A DNA stretch of 64,000 nt from Anabaena azotica FACHB-119 (GCF_014697625.1 NZ_JACJSG010000004.1:124001-188000), one strand, 5' to 3'. Counted from the stretch's first letter, positions 1-8,883 are shown. Notes: generated by a model from the letters alone, not told the origin. Program-made: numbers and translations.

Positions 1-157
1 GGTAGTCCCAAGATTTTGTCCATTCAGACACTCTTTCAACTTCTTCAGGAGGGTGAGCGCCTTCAAAGTTCTTTCTCTTGTTTTCAAATAGCTCGGTGTA
101 TTCTGGCTGTTTGAATAGATCAACGTGGTCTACAATTCTTTCTGGATTCTGAGGCAT
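1..157 (-). CDS. nifK: NifK, nitrogenase MoFe protein beta chain (N-terminal part, cut by window edge)
   Basis: The minus strand reads MPQNPERIVDHVDLFKQPEY and continues open to the window edge, which is the conserved start of cyanobacterial NifK. NifK pairs with NifD to form the alpha2beta2 MoFe protein that holds the P-cluster and FeMo-cofactor. The start ATG (complement of 155-157) is preceded by a purine-rich GAGAGA ribosome-binding site about 8 nt away. It lies about 200 bp downstream of the nifD 3' end and in the same direction, as in other Nostocales nifHDK operons. Only the first 52 codons are visible. Confidence 0.95.
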   Translation of the reverse strand, partial: MPQNPERIVDHVDLFKQPEYTELFENKRKNFEGAHPPEEVERVSEWTKSWDY

Positions 158-203
158 TTTAGTATCTCTCTACGCTTGCTGGTTGGTGTGTAAGTGATGA
201 GTG

Positions 204-339
204 AGGATAGCCTGGGGGGTTAACTCCTTCCTCAAGGTAGTAACGAGAGATGAATCATGAATATTGAATAAAAATCTTCATCCAGCATTCAGCATTCACC
301 ATTCTCCCCTGGGTTCCTGGGGCTATAACCCCAGGCTAT
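204..339. repeat. Palindromes in the nifD-nifK gap
   Basis: CCTGGGG (316-322) and CCCCAGG (329-335) form a tight hairpin. A further GATAGCCTGGGG-like copy near 204 is inverted relative to CCCCAGGCTATC near 329-340. This could be an RNA processing or stability element between nifD and nifK; no poly-T follows, so it is not a plain terminator. Confidence 0.5.
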
Positions 340-356
340 CCCTCTATTTCAAGGAA

Positions 357-498
357 TTAGGCAGCAGCCTTAGCTTTTGTAGCAGCTTTCTTCCAAGGAG
401 CGCCGATTAAGTCCCAAGTGGGGCTGTTGAGCGCTAAATCCATGTCACGGGCGAAGATAGCGAATCCGTCGTAACCGTGATAAGGGCCGGAGTAATCC
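357..498 (-). CDS. nifD: NifD C-terminal segment, separated from the rest by the nifD element
   Basis: The minus strand from the core repeat reads [20 protein letters not shown] and ends [16 protein letters not shown], the usual NifD C-terminus. It lacks its own start and is joined to the main nifD body (9980-11331) only after loss of the 9.5-kb element. Main part (1,352 nt) plus this part (142 nt) gives 1,494 nt, exactly 498 codons including stop, which supports the junction at base level. Confidence 0.95.
488..498 (-). repeat. XisA core direct repeat, nifK-proximal copy
   Basis: CGGAGTAATCC on the plus strand (GGATTACTCCG on the nif strand) is identical to the 11-bp core known for nifD elements of Anabaena. 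The second copy is at 9969-9979. Recombination between them restores nifD. Confidence 0.95.
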
Positions 499-587
499 TT
501 TTTGTGGTTTAATAGCTTTACGCGGCTTAATGTTTATATTGGGCATTGTTAGTCATAAACATTGTTTGCCGAGAACAAATTAATTTT

Positions 588-606
588 TAGGCTAAATATA
601 GGCTAA
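588..606 (+). promoter_or_regulatory. Paired TAGGCTAA repeats, 11-bp period, in front of xisA
   Basis: TAGGCTAA occurs at 588-595 and 599-606, ending 10 bp before the xisA start codon and about 90 bp inside the element border. Comparable pairs with the same 11-bp period occur at the other end of this element and at both ends of nifH element A. Candidate arm-type binding sites for the recombinase, and possibly its own operator; inferred. Confidence 0.5.
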
Positions 607-616
607 TACCACAGCG

Positions 617-2035
617 ATGGAAAATCAGGGTCAAGACAAATATCAACAAGCCTTTGCAGACTTAGAGCCACTTTCATCTACCGACGGCAGTTTTCTCGGC
701 TCAAGTCTGCAAGCACAGCAGCAAAGAGAACACATGAGAGCAAAAGTCCTAGAAGAATTAGAAAAAGTAAATCTGCGTTTGAAGTCTGCAAAGACCAAAG
801 TATCAATCCGGGAATCTAACGGAAGTCTGCAATTGAGAGCAACGTTACCAATTAAACCCGGAGATAAAGACACAAAGGGAACTGGGAGAAAGCAATACAA
901 TCTCAGTTTGAATATCCCTGCAAACTTAGATGGGTTGAAAACGGCAGAGGAAGAAGCTTACGAATTAGGTAAGTTAATCGCTCGTAAAACCTTTGAATGG
1001 AATGATAAATATTTAGGCAAAGAAGCGACTAAAAAAGATGTAAGAACCATAGGTGAGTTACTGGAAAAATTCGAGGAAGAATATTTTAAAACCCATAAAC
1101 GCACCACAAAAAGCGAACATACATTTTTCTATTATTTTTCCCGCACTCAACGCTACACAAATCCCCAAGATTTAGCAACTGCGGAAAATCTCATCAATTC
1201 AATTGAGCAAATTGATAAAGAATGGGCTAGGTATAATGCAGCCAGAGCTATATCTTCCTTTTGCCAAACCTTCAATATAGAAATTGATTTATCCAAATAT
1301 GCGAAAATGCCCGATCGCAATTCGCGCAACATTCCCACAGACGCAGAAATACTATCAGGAATTAGCAAATTTGAAGAATATTTAACTACTAGAGGCAATC
1401 AAGTTAACCAAGATGTGAAAGATAGCTGGCAACTGTGGCGCTGGACGTATGGAATGTTAGCTGTATTTGGTTTACGTCCGAGAGAAATTTTTATTAACCC
1501 TGATATTGATTGGTGGTTAAGCAAGGAAAATTTAGACTTGACATGGAAGGTGCATAAAGATTGTAAGACGGGGGAAAGGCAAGCATTACCCTTACATAAA
1601 GAATGGATTGATGAGTTTGATTTAAGAAACCCGAAATATTTAAAAATGCTGGCAACAGCAATTAGTAAAAAAGATAATAATAACCATGCAGAAATAACAG
1701 CATTAACCCAACGAGTAAGTTGGTGGTTTCGCAAAATCGGCTTAGATTTTAAACCTTACGATTTACGTCACGCCTGGGCAATTCGCGCCCATATTCTAGG
1801 CATACCAATCAAAGCGGCGGCGGATAATTTAGGTCATAGCGTGCAAGTGCATACGCAAACCTATCAGCGTTGGTTCTCGTTAGATATGCGGAAACTGGCA
1901 ATTAATCAGGCGTTGACTAAACGGAATGAGTTTGAGTTGATTAAAGAGGAAAATGCTAAATTGAGGATGGACAATGAAAGGTTGAGAATGGAGATTGAGA
2001 AGTTAAAGATGGAGTTAGTATATAAGCGTAGTTAA
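617..2035 (+). CDS. xisA: XisA, tyrosine recombinase of the nifD element
   Basis: A 472-aa XisA/XisC-family site-specific recombinase. It catalyses excision between the 11-bp cores so that nifD is rejoined in heterocysts. Visible catalytic features are the Arg in FGLRPREIF, the HxxR-type block DLRHAWAIRAH, the following LGHS and the nucleophilic Tyr in HTQTYQRWFS. The C-terminus is a leucine-rich heptad helix (LRMDNERLRMEIEKLKMEL) that could mediate oligomerisation. It is transcribed against the nif genes, as usual. The recombinase of nifH element A (12038-13465) is a clear paralogue, sharing LPIKPGD and TAEEEAYELGKLIARK. No strong Shine-Dalgarno precedes ATG 617, so expression may be kept low. 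Confidence 0.95.
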   Translation: MENQGQDKYQQAFADLEPLSSTDGSFLGSSLQAQQQREHMRAKVLEELEKVNLRLKSAKTKVSIRESNGSLQLRATLPIKPGDKDTKGTGRKQYNLSLNIPANLDGLKTAEEEAYELGKLIARKTFEWNDKYLGKEATKKDVRTIGELLEKFEEEYFKTHKRTTKSEHTFFYYFSRTQRYTNPQDLATAENLINSIEQIDKEWARYNAARAISSFCQTFNIEIDLSKYAKMPDRNSRNIPTDAEILSGISKFEEYLTTRGNQVNQDVKDSWQLWRWTYGMLAVFGLRPREIFINPDIDWWLSKENLDLTWKVHKDCKTGERQALPLHKEWIDEFDLRNPKYLKMLATAISKKDNNNHAEITALTQRVSWWFRKIGLDFKPYDLRHAWAIRAHILGIPIKAAADNLGHSVQVHTQTYQRWFSLDMRKLAINQALTKRNEFELIKEENAKLRMDNERLRMEIEKLKMELVYKRS

Positions 2036-2076
2036 AATGTGTGCATAAAGTCTAAGTTAATAAAGGAACATCAATC

Positions 2077-2346
2077 ATGCAAATTATCATTGAACTCCCA
2101 GATGATATAGCCAATCAATTACAAGTGCAACCCGCTAATATTTCTCGCCGGGTTTTGGAACTCATTGTAGCTGATAATTATCGCCGCGATCGCATTGGAG
2201 CAGCCGAAGTCCACCGAATACTGAACTTTTCCTCCCGATGGGAAACTTACGAATTTCTTAAACGTGAACAAGCCTATTTACCTTATACTGAAGAAGACCT
2301 AGAACAAGATGTTCAAGCAATTCGTAACATACTAGGTGCTGAATGA
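2077..2346 (+). CDS. UPF0175-family antitoxin-like protein
   Basis: An 89-aa protein beginning MQIIIELPDDIANQL and containing a helix-turn-helix-like middle (IGAAEVHRILNFSSRWETYEF), matching the UPF0175 family. Members are usually encoded directly upstream of a PIN-like DUF3368 protein and are considered antitoxins. Its stop overlaps the start of the next gene (2343-2346), so the pair is translationally coupled. Such a module would penalise loss of the element from vegetative cells; that role is inferred. Confidence 0.8.
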   Translation: MQIIIELPDDIANQLQVQPANISRRVLELIVADNYRRDRIGAAEVHRILNFSSRWETYEFLKREQAYLPYTEEDLEQDVQAIRNILGAE

Positions 2347-2816
2347 TTATTGTCTCTAACACTTCTCCAATCAACTACCTAATTTTGATTGAGCAAATCA
2401 ATCTCCTAGCTGAACTATTTCAGGAAATTATCATTCCGCAAGCAGTTTACACCGAGCTATCTGATAAATTTGCTCCACCACCTGTTCAAGCCTGGATTAG
2501 AAACCCACCAAGTTGGCTAAAAATTCAACCTGTTAGCCAAACTGCGGATGCGATTGCAAATTTGCTTGATCCTGGTGAAACTGAGGCTATCTTACTAGCC
2601 CAAGAACTTAATGCAGACTTACTTATCCTAGACGACATGAAAGCAAGACGCATTGCTAAAGATAGAGGTTTAGCTATCACAGGTATCTTAGGAATTTTAG
2701 ACCAAGCAGCAACAATGAAGCTCATCGATTTACCCGTCGCTATTCAAAGCCTTAAAAATACATCTTTTTGGGCATCTGATAGTTTGCTTCAAAAGTTATT
2801 AGATAAACATTATTAA
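2343..2816 (+). CDS. DUF3368 PIN-like toxin
   Basis: A 157-aa protein starting MIIVSNTSPINYL, the N-terminal signature of DUF3368 PIN-like proteins (first acidic/Asn-Thr-Ser active-site strand). A later GETEAILLAQ block and LLILDDMKARRIA carry the conserved acidic residues expected of a PIN-type ribonuclease. It overlaps the UPF0175 gene by 4 bp. Predicted toxin half of a type II toxin-antitoxin pair; RNA target unknown. The copy looks full length, unlike the remnant in nifH element A. Confidence 0.8.
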   Translation: MIIVSNTSPINYLILIEQINLLAELFQEIIIPQAVYTELSDKFAPPPVQAWIRNPPSWLKIQPVSQTADAIANLLDPGETEAILLAQELNADLLILDDMKARRIAKDRGLAITGILGILDQAATMKLIDLPVAIQSLKNTSFWASDSLLQKLLDKHY

Positions 2817-2817
2817 C

Positions 2818-3480
2818 TCAAATACTTTCCTCTATCGCCATACCTAAAGACTCAATAAGAGCTTTTATTTTCGGCATATAGGCTTCAATTATAGTGCTGG
2901 CTAAAATAACAGGATAGTTATCGATAGGCTTTTTTGGGCGATTATACGTGAAAGCTTGAAAACGGATACCCATAGTGTTTTCCTTACCCAGACCAAATTC
3001 TGCATGATATTCGGTATCTAAAAGACGACGATGTTTAATAGTATTCACAAAAGCAGCAATGTATTTAAACTCATATGAGTTACAAAGATTCTCAAGAGTA
3101 ATCTTGACCTTATTTAGATTTCTATCATTAAGTTCCTGAATAGTTTTATTTACATTTACTTCAGCTTCGTCTAATACAGATTCCAAAAGCACTACATTAA
3201 TAATTTGACATACAATGTCTGCTATAGAATGCAAGTTCTGCAAAGCAGCTTCTATATAAGTTTCAGATTCAAGTTGAGCTTGTATGAAAGCGTTAAGATA
3301 AGGTTGTTCATTACTTATTTGCGAATGTGAAGCCCAAAAATTTGTCCATGTCTCCTGATATTTATCAGTCAGTATTAAAGCCTTACTGTATTTATAAGAC
3401 AGAGCTTTGCAATACACACTTGAATCTGGCAAACCTTTGGAGAGGCTGATTCGTTGAAAATCTCTTAAATCCCAACCCAT
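2818..3480 (-). CDS. Hypothetical protein, 220 aa
   Basis: Begins MGWDLRDFQRISLSKGLPDS. I do not recognise a family. The protein looks soluble and mostly helical, without a signal peptide or membrane segment; NTIKHRRLLD and LGKENTMGIRFQAF are recognisable landmarks. It is convergent with the toxin gene, the two stops being only 1 bp apart. Similar HxRR-containing proteins are frequent accessory genes, but no function can be assigned. Confidence 0.7.
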   Translation of the reverse strand: MGWDLRDFQRISLSKGLPDSSVYCKALSYKYSKALILTDKYQETWTNFWASHSQISNEQPYLNAFIQAQLESETYIEAALQNLHSIADIVCQIINVVLLESVLDEAEVNVNKTIQELNDRNLNKVKITLENLCNSYEFKYIAAFVNTIKHRRLLDTEYHAEFGLGKENTMGIRFQAFTYNRPKKPIDNYPVILASTIIEAYMPKIKALIESLGMAIEESI

Positions 3481-3536
3481 ACATTTATGTGTGAAGATAA
3501 GTTTTACTCCATGAGTGTATCACATTACTACAGTAA

Positions 3537-3641
3537 GTAGGGTGCGTCAGCTTGGGTATACTATTTCAGGAAGCCAGTAGGGTGCGTCAGCTTGGGTAGA
3601 ATATTTCATCACGAAAATGAATTTATGCTGACGCACCCTAC
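3537..3641. repeat. REP-like repeats downstream of the RAYT gene
   Basis: GTAGGGTGCGTCAGC occurs at 3537-3551 and 3577-3591 in direct orientation, and its inverse GCTGACGCACCCTAC at 3627-3641. The arrangement of direct and inverted copies next to a TnpA_REP gene is the hallmark of REP/BIME sequences. A second set lies upstream of the same gene at 4287-4351. Confidence 0.85.
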
Positions 3642-3651
3642 AGAATATGGG

Positions 3652-4203
3652 TTATTCGCTCCCAATATTGTCAGGTATATTTGGTATTTGAATACTTCCC
3701 CAATCTGCTGGATAAATTCCTTGTTTAACAAAACGGTGAAAACTTGAATATTGCCACTCTTTGGGAGATTGGCATAAACCATGTTTGACAGGATTATAAT
3801 GGATATAATCGCAATGATTGGCAAAATCTTTTTCATCTCTAATTAAATGTTCCCAATATCGTCTTTGCCATAAATTACCTTCTTGGCGTTTTTGGCGAGA
3901 TTCACTCATCTCGGCTGTTATGTTTAACTGTTCTGCACAACTTTGGGTAACAAAACTTTTAATTAACCGCCAACGGATGGCATAATTACTATCATTTTCC
4001 GGTAAAGTCCAGATACAATGAATATGTTCAGGCAAGAGAGCGATCGCCTCAATTGAAAAAGGATAAAGTTGCTGAACTCGCCGCATGGATTTGCGTAAAT
4101 TTTCTCGCGCTATATCGCTACATAGCCAGGGGATTCTTTGGTAAGTTACCTGTGTAAAAAAGAATGTACTTCCAGAGGCGATCGCTCTGCGATAATTTGA
4201 CAT
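3652..4203 (-). CDS. REP-associated tyrosine transposase (RAYT, TnpA_REP, Y1 HUH)
   Basis: A 183-aa Y1-type HUH transposase of the REP-associated class. The metal-binding His-x-His lies in LLPEHIHCIW and the nucleophilic Tyr in HCDYIHYNPVKHGL, with NLWQRRYWEHLIRD between, all typical of the family. RAYTs are thought to mobilise or process REP palindromes on single-stranded DNA. REP-like repeats flank the gene on both sides, making a complete REPtron inside the nifD element. The reading frame is intact. Confidence 0.9.
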   Translation of the reverse strand: MSNYRRAIASGSTFFFTQVTYQRIPWLCSDIARENLRKSMRRVQQLYPFSIEAIALLPEHIHCIWTLPENDSNYAIRWRLIKSFVTQSCAEQLNITAEMSESRQKRQEGNLWQRRYWEHLIRDEKDFANHCDYIHYNPVKHGLCQSPKEWQYSSFHRFVKQGIYPADWGSIQIPNIPDNIGSE

Positions 4204-4286
4204 AGTTCAGTGTAGTAATTCAATATTATTTAATTTTAAGCGCAAAAATTTTGACTGCAACGGATACAAGCTATGACTACTATAAT

Positions 4287-4351
4287 ATGGGGTGCGTCAG
4301 CTTGAGTATACTATTTCATCATGAATATCAGTTAACGCTGACGCACCCTAC
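4287..4351. repeat. REP-like inverted pair upstream of the RAYT gene
   Basis: GGGGTGCGTCAGC ends at 4301 and GCTGACGCACCCTAC spans 4337-4351, separated by an AT-rich spacer with a short ATGAA block resembling that near 3610. It is the same repeat as at 3537-3641. Confidence 0.85.
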
Positions 4352-4421
4352 AGAATATTACTGCTAAAAGAGCGATCGCCTCAATAGATACCGAAATAAA
4401 AAGCATATCCATAGGCGAATT

Positions 4422-4991
4422 TTATTCAAAAACAACACCACGGTAAATTTCGGCGATCGCCAACTCCTTACCAACTGAATCTAAAGAAATAGAACCATCC
4501 AAACCGTTAAATTCACTCAATAACCAGCCTTGGGTTTGCTTGCTGTAACGTTCAATAAAAGGCTCATCCTGTTCTACTAATAAATATTCTGTAAAGCTTG
4601 TAATTGAACGATACATCCGAAACTTACTTTGTCTGTCGTAATCTGCGGTAGATGGACATAGAACTTCAACAATTAAAATAGGGTTTAAGACTTCATCTGA
4701 GCGATTTTCATTAAGTTGTGGTTCGCCATCAAAAATCATCACATCTGGATATACTCCGCGTCTATATTCAGGTATCCACAGCCGCAAATCGCTATTGATT
4801 GGTTCAAATTGAGTATCACGTAAAATGGATGTAAAATAAGTCAATATGTTCCCGCCTATGCGGCTGTGTTTGAGAGTTCCTCCGGGTATGGGTACTATTT
4901 CTCCATCTCGATACTCATTGCGTCCTTCTGCTTTTTCCTCAAGCGCACGATATTCATCCAAAGTGTAGCGATGTTTGATAGTAGAAACCAT
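4422..4991 (-). CDS. Uma2-family (DUF820) PD-(D/E)XK-like protein
   Basis: A 189-aa protein with the order typical of Uma2/DUF820: KHRYTLDEYRALEE at the start, LRLWIPEYRRGVYPDVMIFDGEP with the first acidic residue, then PILIVEVLCPSTADYDRQSKF with the ExE-like strand and Lys, then YRSITSFTEYLLVEQD. The fold is a restriction-endonuclease-like nuclease expanded to many copies in cyanobacterial genomes. The substrate is unknown; its presence in a mobile element is unremarkable. Confidence 0.85.
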   Translation of the reverse strand: MVSTIKHRYTLDEYRALEEKAEGRNEYRDGEIVPIPGGTLKHSRIGGNILTYFTSILRDTQFEPINSDLRLWIPEYRRGVYPDVMIFDGEPQLNENRSDEVLNPILIVEVLCPSTADYDRQSKFRMYRSITSFTEYLLVEQDEPFIERYSKQTQGWLLSEFNGLDGSISLDSVGKELAIAEIYRGVVFE

Positions 4992-5293
4992 AAGTCTTAA
5001 CTGATCGCATTGGCTCTAGGATAACAATAATATTTTGTCACAGATTTAAGTGAAAGTGAAGATGATGATGTGTTTGAGTTGAATTGCGTTCCCTACTAGC
5101 AGCCAAAACTATTTTACTCAAAAATAACCCCAAGGCAAATTGTGGCGATCACTTGCTTTTAATCTCGGATTCCTTGTGCTAAAACTCCTAATTGTTAACT
5201 AAAATTATAATAACTTTGGTCAAAGAGCGATCGCCTGTTGCTGTTTCGCTCCATCCTTCAGCAATCCTACACTGCACACATCATCAAAACATT
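4992..5293. other. Intergenic stretch without a convincing gene
   Basis: About 300 bp between the Uma2-like gene and the broken membrane-protein gene. It contains scattered HIP1-like GCGATCGC sites and AT-rich DNA. I see no coding sequence or structured element that I can support. Confidence 0.5.
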
Positions 5294-5647
5294 ATGGAAA
5301 CATGGTTCTGCTACTTGTTGATATCGACTGCAATCTTCAATTTACTGGGAGCAGTTATATTTGCATTACCCTGATTCGGTCAACAAAAACTCTCTGGACT
5401 GCCTCAAAATGCTCATCTTCTGTATCTGGGAACTATATCATCTTGGATTCTGATATTTGGTGTAGGGTACTTGTGGCTAGCTTTTGCAGCCAAGCCTGAA
5501 CCGTTGTTCATTGCAGTCGTCGCCGCCGCCAAAATTGCGATCGCCATTCTCTTCTTCACATTTTGGTTGCTTGGTGAACTGGGTTTGACCTTTGCATTGT
5601 CTGGGTGCATTGATTTATTTTATGCGATGGGCTACGCTCCACCGTAG
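5294..5647 (+). pseudogene. Broken small membrane-protein gene (one in-frame stop)
   Basis: From ATG 5294 one frame runs 117 codons and is broken only by a TGA at 5372-5374 (codon 27). Across the stop the translation stays coherent and hydrophobic: STAIFNLLGAVIFALP, then LLYLGTISSWILIFGVGYLWLAF, IAVVAAAKIAIAILFFTFWL and LGLTFALSGCIDLFYAM, about four membrane segments. The 3' end runs into a dispersed repeat (GATGGGCTACGCTCCACCG), so the C-terminus is probably also lost. A formerly four-helix integral membrane protein of unknown function. Confidence 0.65.
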
Positions 5648-5655
5648 GTGATCGC
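5622..5655. repeat. Dispersed repeat GCGATGGGCTACG... (copy 1)
   Basis: GCGATGGGCTACGCTCCACC followed by GTAGGTGATCGCC matches a second copy near 53672-53706 (GCGATGGGCTACGCCCCACC, then GGAGGTGAACGC). The palindromic GC-rich unit resembles interspersed repeats common in Nostocales. It truncates the membrane-protein gene here. Confidence 0.65.
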
Positions 5656-5809
5656 CTTCATCTACTGGCTGTTGCAGACAAGTCAAAAAACTTAGCCATC
5701 GCTAAATAGACAATTTGCTACTATGAAACAAAGTTGGGAATTGCCTACAAACTAGGCGATAACCTCTGGTCAGATTCCATCGCAAGAATAGCAGATTGGC
5801 AAAAACACT

Positions 5810-6388
5810 ATGGCAAAGCGGAAAAAAAGCAATCTCCAGTGGATTAAAGAAACGCTAGACCTAAAACCTGACCATCGCTGGGAATCACCATCAGGTTACA
5901 AAATATTTGTCGCTAATCGGGGTGCTGTTCGCTTCAATGTCCCCGAAGATTGGCATTTTGAGCCGCAAGAAAAATCCTTCAAATTCAGCGATAAAAAACC
6001 GCCTCACGATGATTGCTGTCTGGAAGTATCTTTTAATCAACTCCCCCCCAACGACTGGAGTCTGTTTCCCCTGAAAGCTACCTTAAAAAAAGTGGTAGAA
6101 GATGACAGTCGTGATGTGATTGAGAAAGGCGAAATCATTAGCCTCAAGCGCCAAACCGCCAGAGTTGTCTGGACGGAGATTAAGTTTATCGACACTCAAG
6201 AAGAACCAAGGGAAGCTTTTTCCCGGATTTGCATTGGTTTGGGGTCAAATGTGCAATGCTTGATTACGTTCGATTATTGGGCAGATCAAGCAGAGCAGTT
6301 GATACCTGTTTGGGATGAGGTAATGCGATCGCTTACACTAGGTTTGTACATTCGTGACCCAAGGACTGGCTTTGCTTTCCCAGACTGA
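5810..6388 (+). CDS. Conserved hypothetical protein, 192 aa
   Basis: Starts MAKRKKSNLQWIKETLDLKP. The body has alternating beta-type segments (GYKIFVANRGAVRFNVPEDWHF, DDCCLEVSFNQLPPNDWS, SRICIGLGSNVQCLITFDYW) and ends ADQAEQLIPVWDEVMRSLTLGLYI. The 'VPEDWxF ... IPVWDEVMRSL' layout resembles small cyanobacterial proteins related to DUF1795/PsbP-like folds, but this is only a shape resemblance. No signal peptide or membrane segment. It stands alone between two decayed genes, and its own frame is intact. Confidence 0.65.
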   Translation: MAKRKKSNLQWIKETLDLKPDHRWESPSGYKIFVANRGAVRFNVPEDWHFEPQEKSFKFSDKKPPHDDCCLEVSFNQLPPNDWSLFPLKATLKKVVEDDSRDVIEKGEIISLKRQTARVVWTEIKFIDTQEEPREAFSRICIGLGSNVQCLITFDYWADQAEQLIPVWDEVMRSLTLGLYIRDPRTGFAFPD

Positions 6389-6417
6389 GCCACAAAAACA
6401 AATCGTATCATTTTTTA

Positions 6418-6897
6418 ATGACTAATCCTTTTCAACTTCAACTGTTTAACCCCAGTTCTGATGATTGTCCAAAAATTGTTAGAGAAAGAACAGGTAGTTT
6501 TATCGACAATATGAAACTACCTGTCCATAGGTGGTTTCGTTATTCTGCTGGTTTTTCCGCCGCTTGGGTTGAAGAGTTAATCAAAGATTTAGAGCCTCAA
6601 ATTATTCTTGATCCATTTGCAGGCTCTGGTACTGTTTGTATTGCTGCTGATAAGTTAGGCGTTAGTTCTTACGGTGTTAAAGCACATCCTTTTGTTTATT
6701 GGCTTGCCAAAGGAAAGATTTCATGGAATGAAGATATATATAATTTTTTAGCAGTAATTAAGCTTACAATAGTAGCTTGGTACTTTGGCGGAGCATATCA
6801 AAGCGATCGCCTAATTCATATCATCTCGCCTCCTCTAGCTACAAAGTGTGAACGTCAGCATTGCCCAGAGCGATCGCTCCCGCTATTATTCAATTAG
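6418..6897 (+). pseudogene. Truncated N4/N6 DNA methyltransferase
   Basis: The first 110 residues look like a genuine DNA methylase: VHRWFRYSAGFSAAWV, then IILDPFAGSGTVCIAADKLG, which is the SAM-binding motif I, then YGVKAHPFVYWLAKGKISW. After about residue 115 the sequence loses family character (YFGGAYQSDRLIHIISPPLA) and stops, with HIP1 sites inside. The catalytic D/NPPY-type motif is missing, so the protein cannot be an active methylase. Probably a remnant of a larger modification gene cut by deletion. Confidence 0.7.
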
Positions 6898-7083
6898 CAG
6901 GAAACCTTAGCAACCAGCCAGCTATACCTTTATTGTTAATCAAAGATTGAACAGTTTAATTAGATTTTTTAGTGGTAAGTGTGATCATTAAGTCAATACC
7001 ACTCGCAGGAGTTATCCCTATTTTCCATGAAATACTAATCTTAGATTTGCATACTGGCTTATATTGCAGTAATCTTAATTCTC

Positions 7084-8883
7084 ATGTCCATTGCGAAGGA
7101 AGTACAAGTAGATGATATGCCACTAAATAAAAAAGCTATTCTTGAAGATATATTTCGCAGCGCACCGCCTTTAAATTCAGAAGACGATTGTGCCGAAAAT
7201 ATTGTGATCCCTTTTCTGCAAAGACTGGGCTATGAAAAAAATCAAATACGTCGCAAAGTCTCAATTACTGGAACTTCAGGACATCGCTTTAGAAAACAAG
7301 CTGATATTGTTATATACATTAATGAGCATCCAGCTTTTGTCATTGAAACTAAGCGAATTCAACATCGCTTGAAAGAAGAGGATGTTAATCAGGTGCTTTC
7401 CTATGCCCAACTCCTTGAACCACCCACACCAATTGCTGTTTTAACTAATGGACGTGATTGGGAAGTTTACTATTTAGATAGAGATGATATTGGTAGTTTA
7501 GAATCAATACCGGAGCCACAAGAACTTGAGAGTGTAGTAGTTGCAATTCCAAGCACTCCAATTCAATTACAAAAGCGACAAGCTGCTGAAAGACTTCTTG
7601 TAACCATTGAAAATAAAAGTGATTTAGAAACGGCATTTAGAGAATGCCGCAACGAGTTGGCTAAGGAAGGACTTATTGCCGAGTCTGCATTTGATGAACT
7701 AACTAAGATCCTTACCTGCAAATTTAATGAGGAGAAAAGGGCAGCTGAAGGTCTTGCGACAAATCGCTTTACTTCTCAGTGGCTCTTAGGTAGTAGTCCA
7801 CTTGTTGCTTTGCAACAAATGTTTGCTGACGCAAAGCAAACTTTTAATGTTTTTCCTACTGGTACACAAATTCAAATTAGAGCTAATGAAACTGTTGAGA
7901 AAATTGTCCGTGAGTTAGAACCATTTGGGCTGTATGGATTTAAGACACCTCTTGGTTTAGCAGGAGCTGGTGGCGATGTGGTTGGTTCTGTTTACGAGGC
8001 TTTTCTTACAGGTACACTTCGTGGTGACTTAGGCCAATATCTGACTCCTAGACAATTAGTTGAGTTTATGGTTGAAATAGCCGATATAAAAATAGGTGAA
8101 AAAGTCCTCGATTTATCATGTGGTAGTGGTGGTTTTTTAATTAGAACCTTCATGAATGTTCGTAAGAAAGTTCGCTCACTTAATATAGCGCAAAATGAAA
8201 AGGAGCAATTAATAAATGACCTTGTAACAAATCATTTATGGGGCATTGAGATAAATCCACGTCTAGCTACGTTGTGCAGAATCAATATGATTTTGCATGG
8301 AGATGGTTATGAACATATTTATACAGGTGACTCAATTCGGGAAGACTTTTTTGAAAATACAGATGGACGAAGAACTAATTTTTCAGCCATTGAACAAAAC
8401 AATTCAGCAAAATTTGATTTAATTCTTATCAATCCTCCATTCAATAGGCCCTATCAAGATGCTGCAACTCTTAACAGGTATGAGCTAGGACGTGGCCAAG
8501 CCTCTCAAGGTTCAGATTATCTCATTTTAGAGAGAGCTATCCGACTATTAAAACCTCAAACTGGTCGATTGCTTGTAATTTTACCTCATGGTGTTGCAAG
8601 TGGAGTTTCGGAAACAGAAATCCGAAATTTTATCAAAACTAACGCTCATATTCATGCGTGTATAAGTTTGCCTGTCGGAGCATTTAAACCCTTTGGAGGT
8701 TCTAACGCTCGGACTTGTGTTTTATATTTGAAGAAAACTCCGAAAGACAATAGGAAACGTTTTTTGGCACAAGCAGAAAATGTGGGTTATGATATTACAT
8801 CAAAGTATTATAGAGAGGTAGATTTTAATGATTTACCTATCATTTCTGAAGCCTATTATAATGTGGATAACAAATTACAATGA
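7084..8883 (+). CDS. Fused restriction nuclease / N6-adenine methyltransferase (BcgI-A or HsdM-like)
   Basis: A 599-aa protein in two parts. Residues about 25-130 form a type I HsdR-N-like PD-(D/E)XK nuclease: KQADIVIYINEHPAFVIETKR has the D and ExK. Residues about 300-590 form an N6-DNA methylase: GQYLTPRQLVEFM, KVLDLSCGSGGFLIRTF (SAM motif I) and DLILINPPFNRP (NPPF motif IV), then GRLLVILPHGV. Nuclease and methylase in one chain beside a small specificity subunit is the layout of BcgI-like type IIB/IIG systems. It overlaps the specificity gene by ATGA (8880-8883), implying coupled translation. Frame intact. Confidence 0.85.
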   Translation: MSIAKEVQVDDMPLNKKAILEDIFRSAPPLNSEDDCAENIVIPFLQRLGYEKNQIRRKVSITGTSGHRFRKQADIVIYINEHPAFVIETKRIQHRLKEEDVNQVLSYAQLLEPPTPIAVLTNGRDWEVYYLDRDDIGSLESIPEPQELESVVVAIPSTPIQLQKRQAAERLLVTIENKSDLETAFRECRNELAKEGLIAESAFDELTKILTCKFNEEKRAAEGLATNRFTSQWLLGSSPLVALQQMFADAKQTFNVFPTGTQIQIRANETVEKIVRELEPFGLYGFKTPLGLAGAGGDVVGSVYEAFLTGTLRGDLGQYLTPRQLVEFMVEIADIKIGEKVLDLSCGSGGFLIRTFMNVRKKVRSLNIAQNEKEQLINDLVTNHLWGIEINPRLATLCRINMILHGDGYEHIYTGDSIREDFFENTDGRRTNFSAIEQNNSAKFDLILINPPFNRPYQDAATLNRYELGRGQASQGSDYLILERAIRLLKPQTGRLLVILPHGVASGVSETEIRNFIKTNAHIHACISLPVGAFKPFGGSNARTCVLYLKKTPKDNRKRFLAQAENVGYDITSKYYREVDFNDLPIISEAYYNVDNKLQ

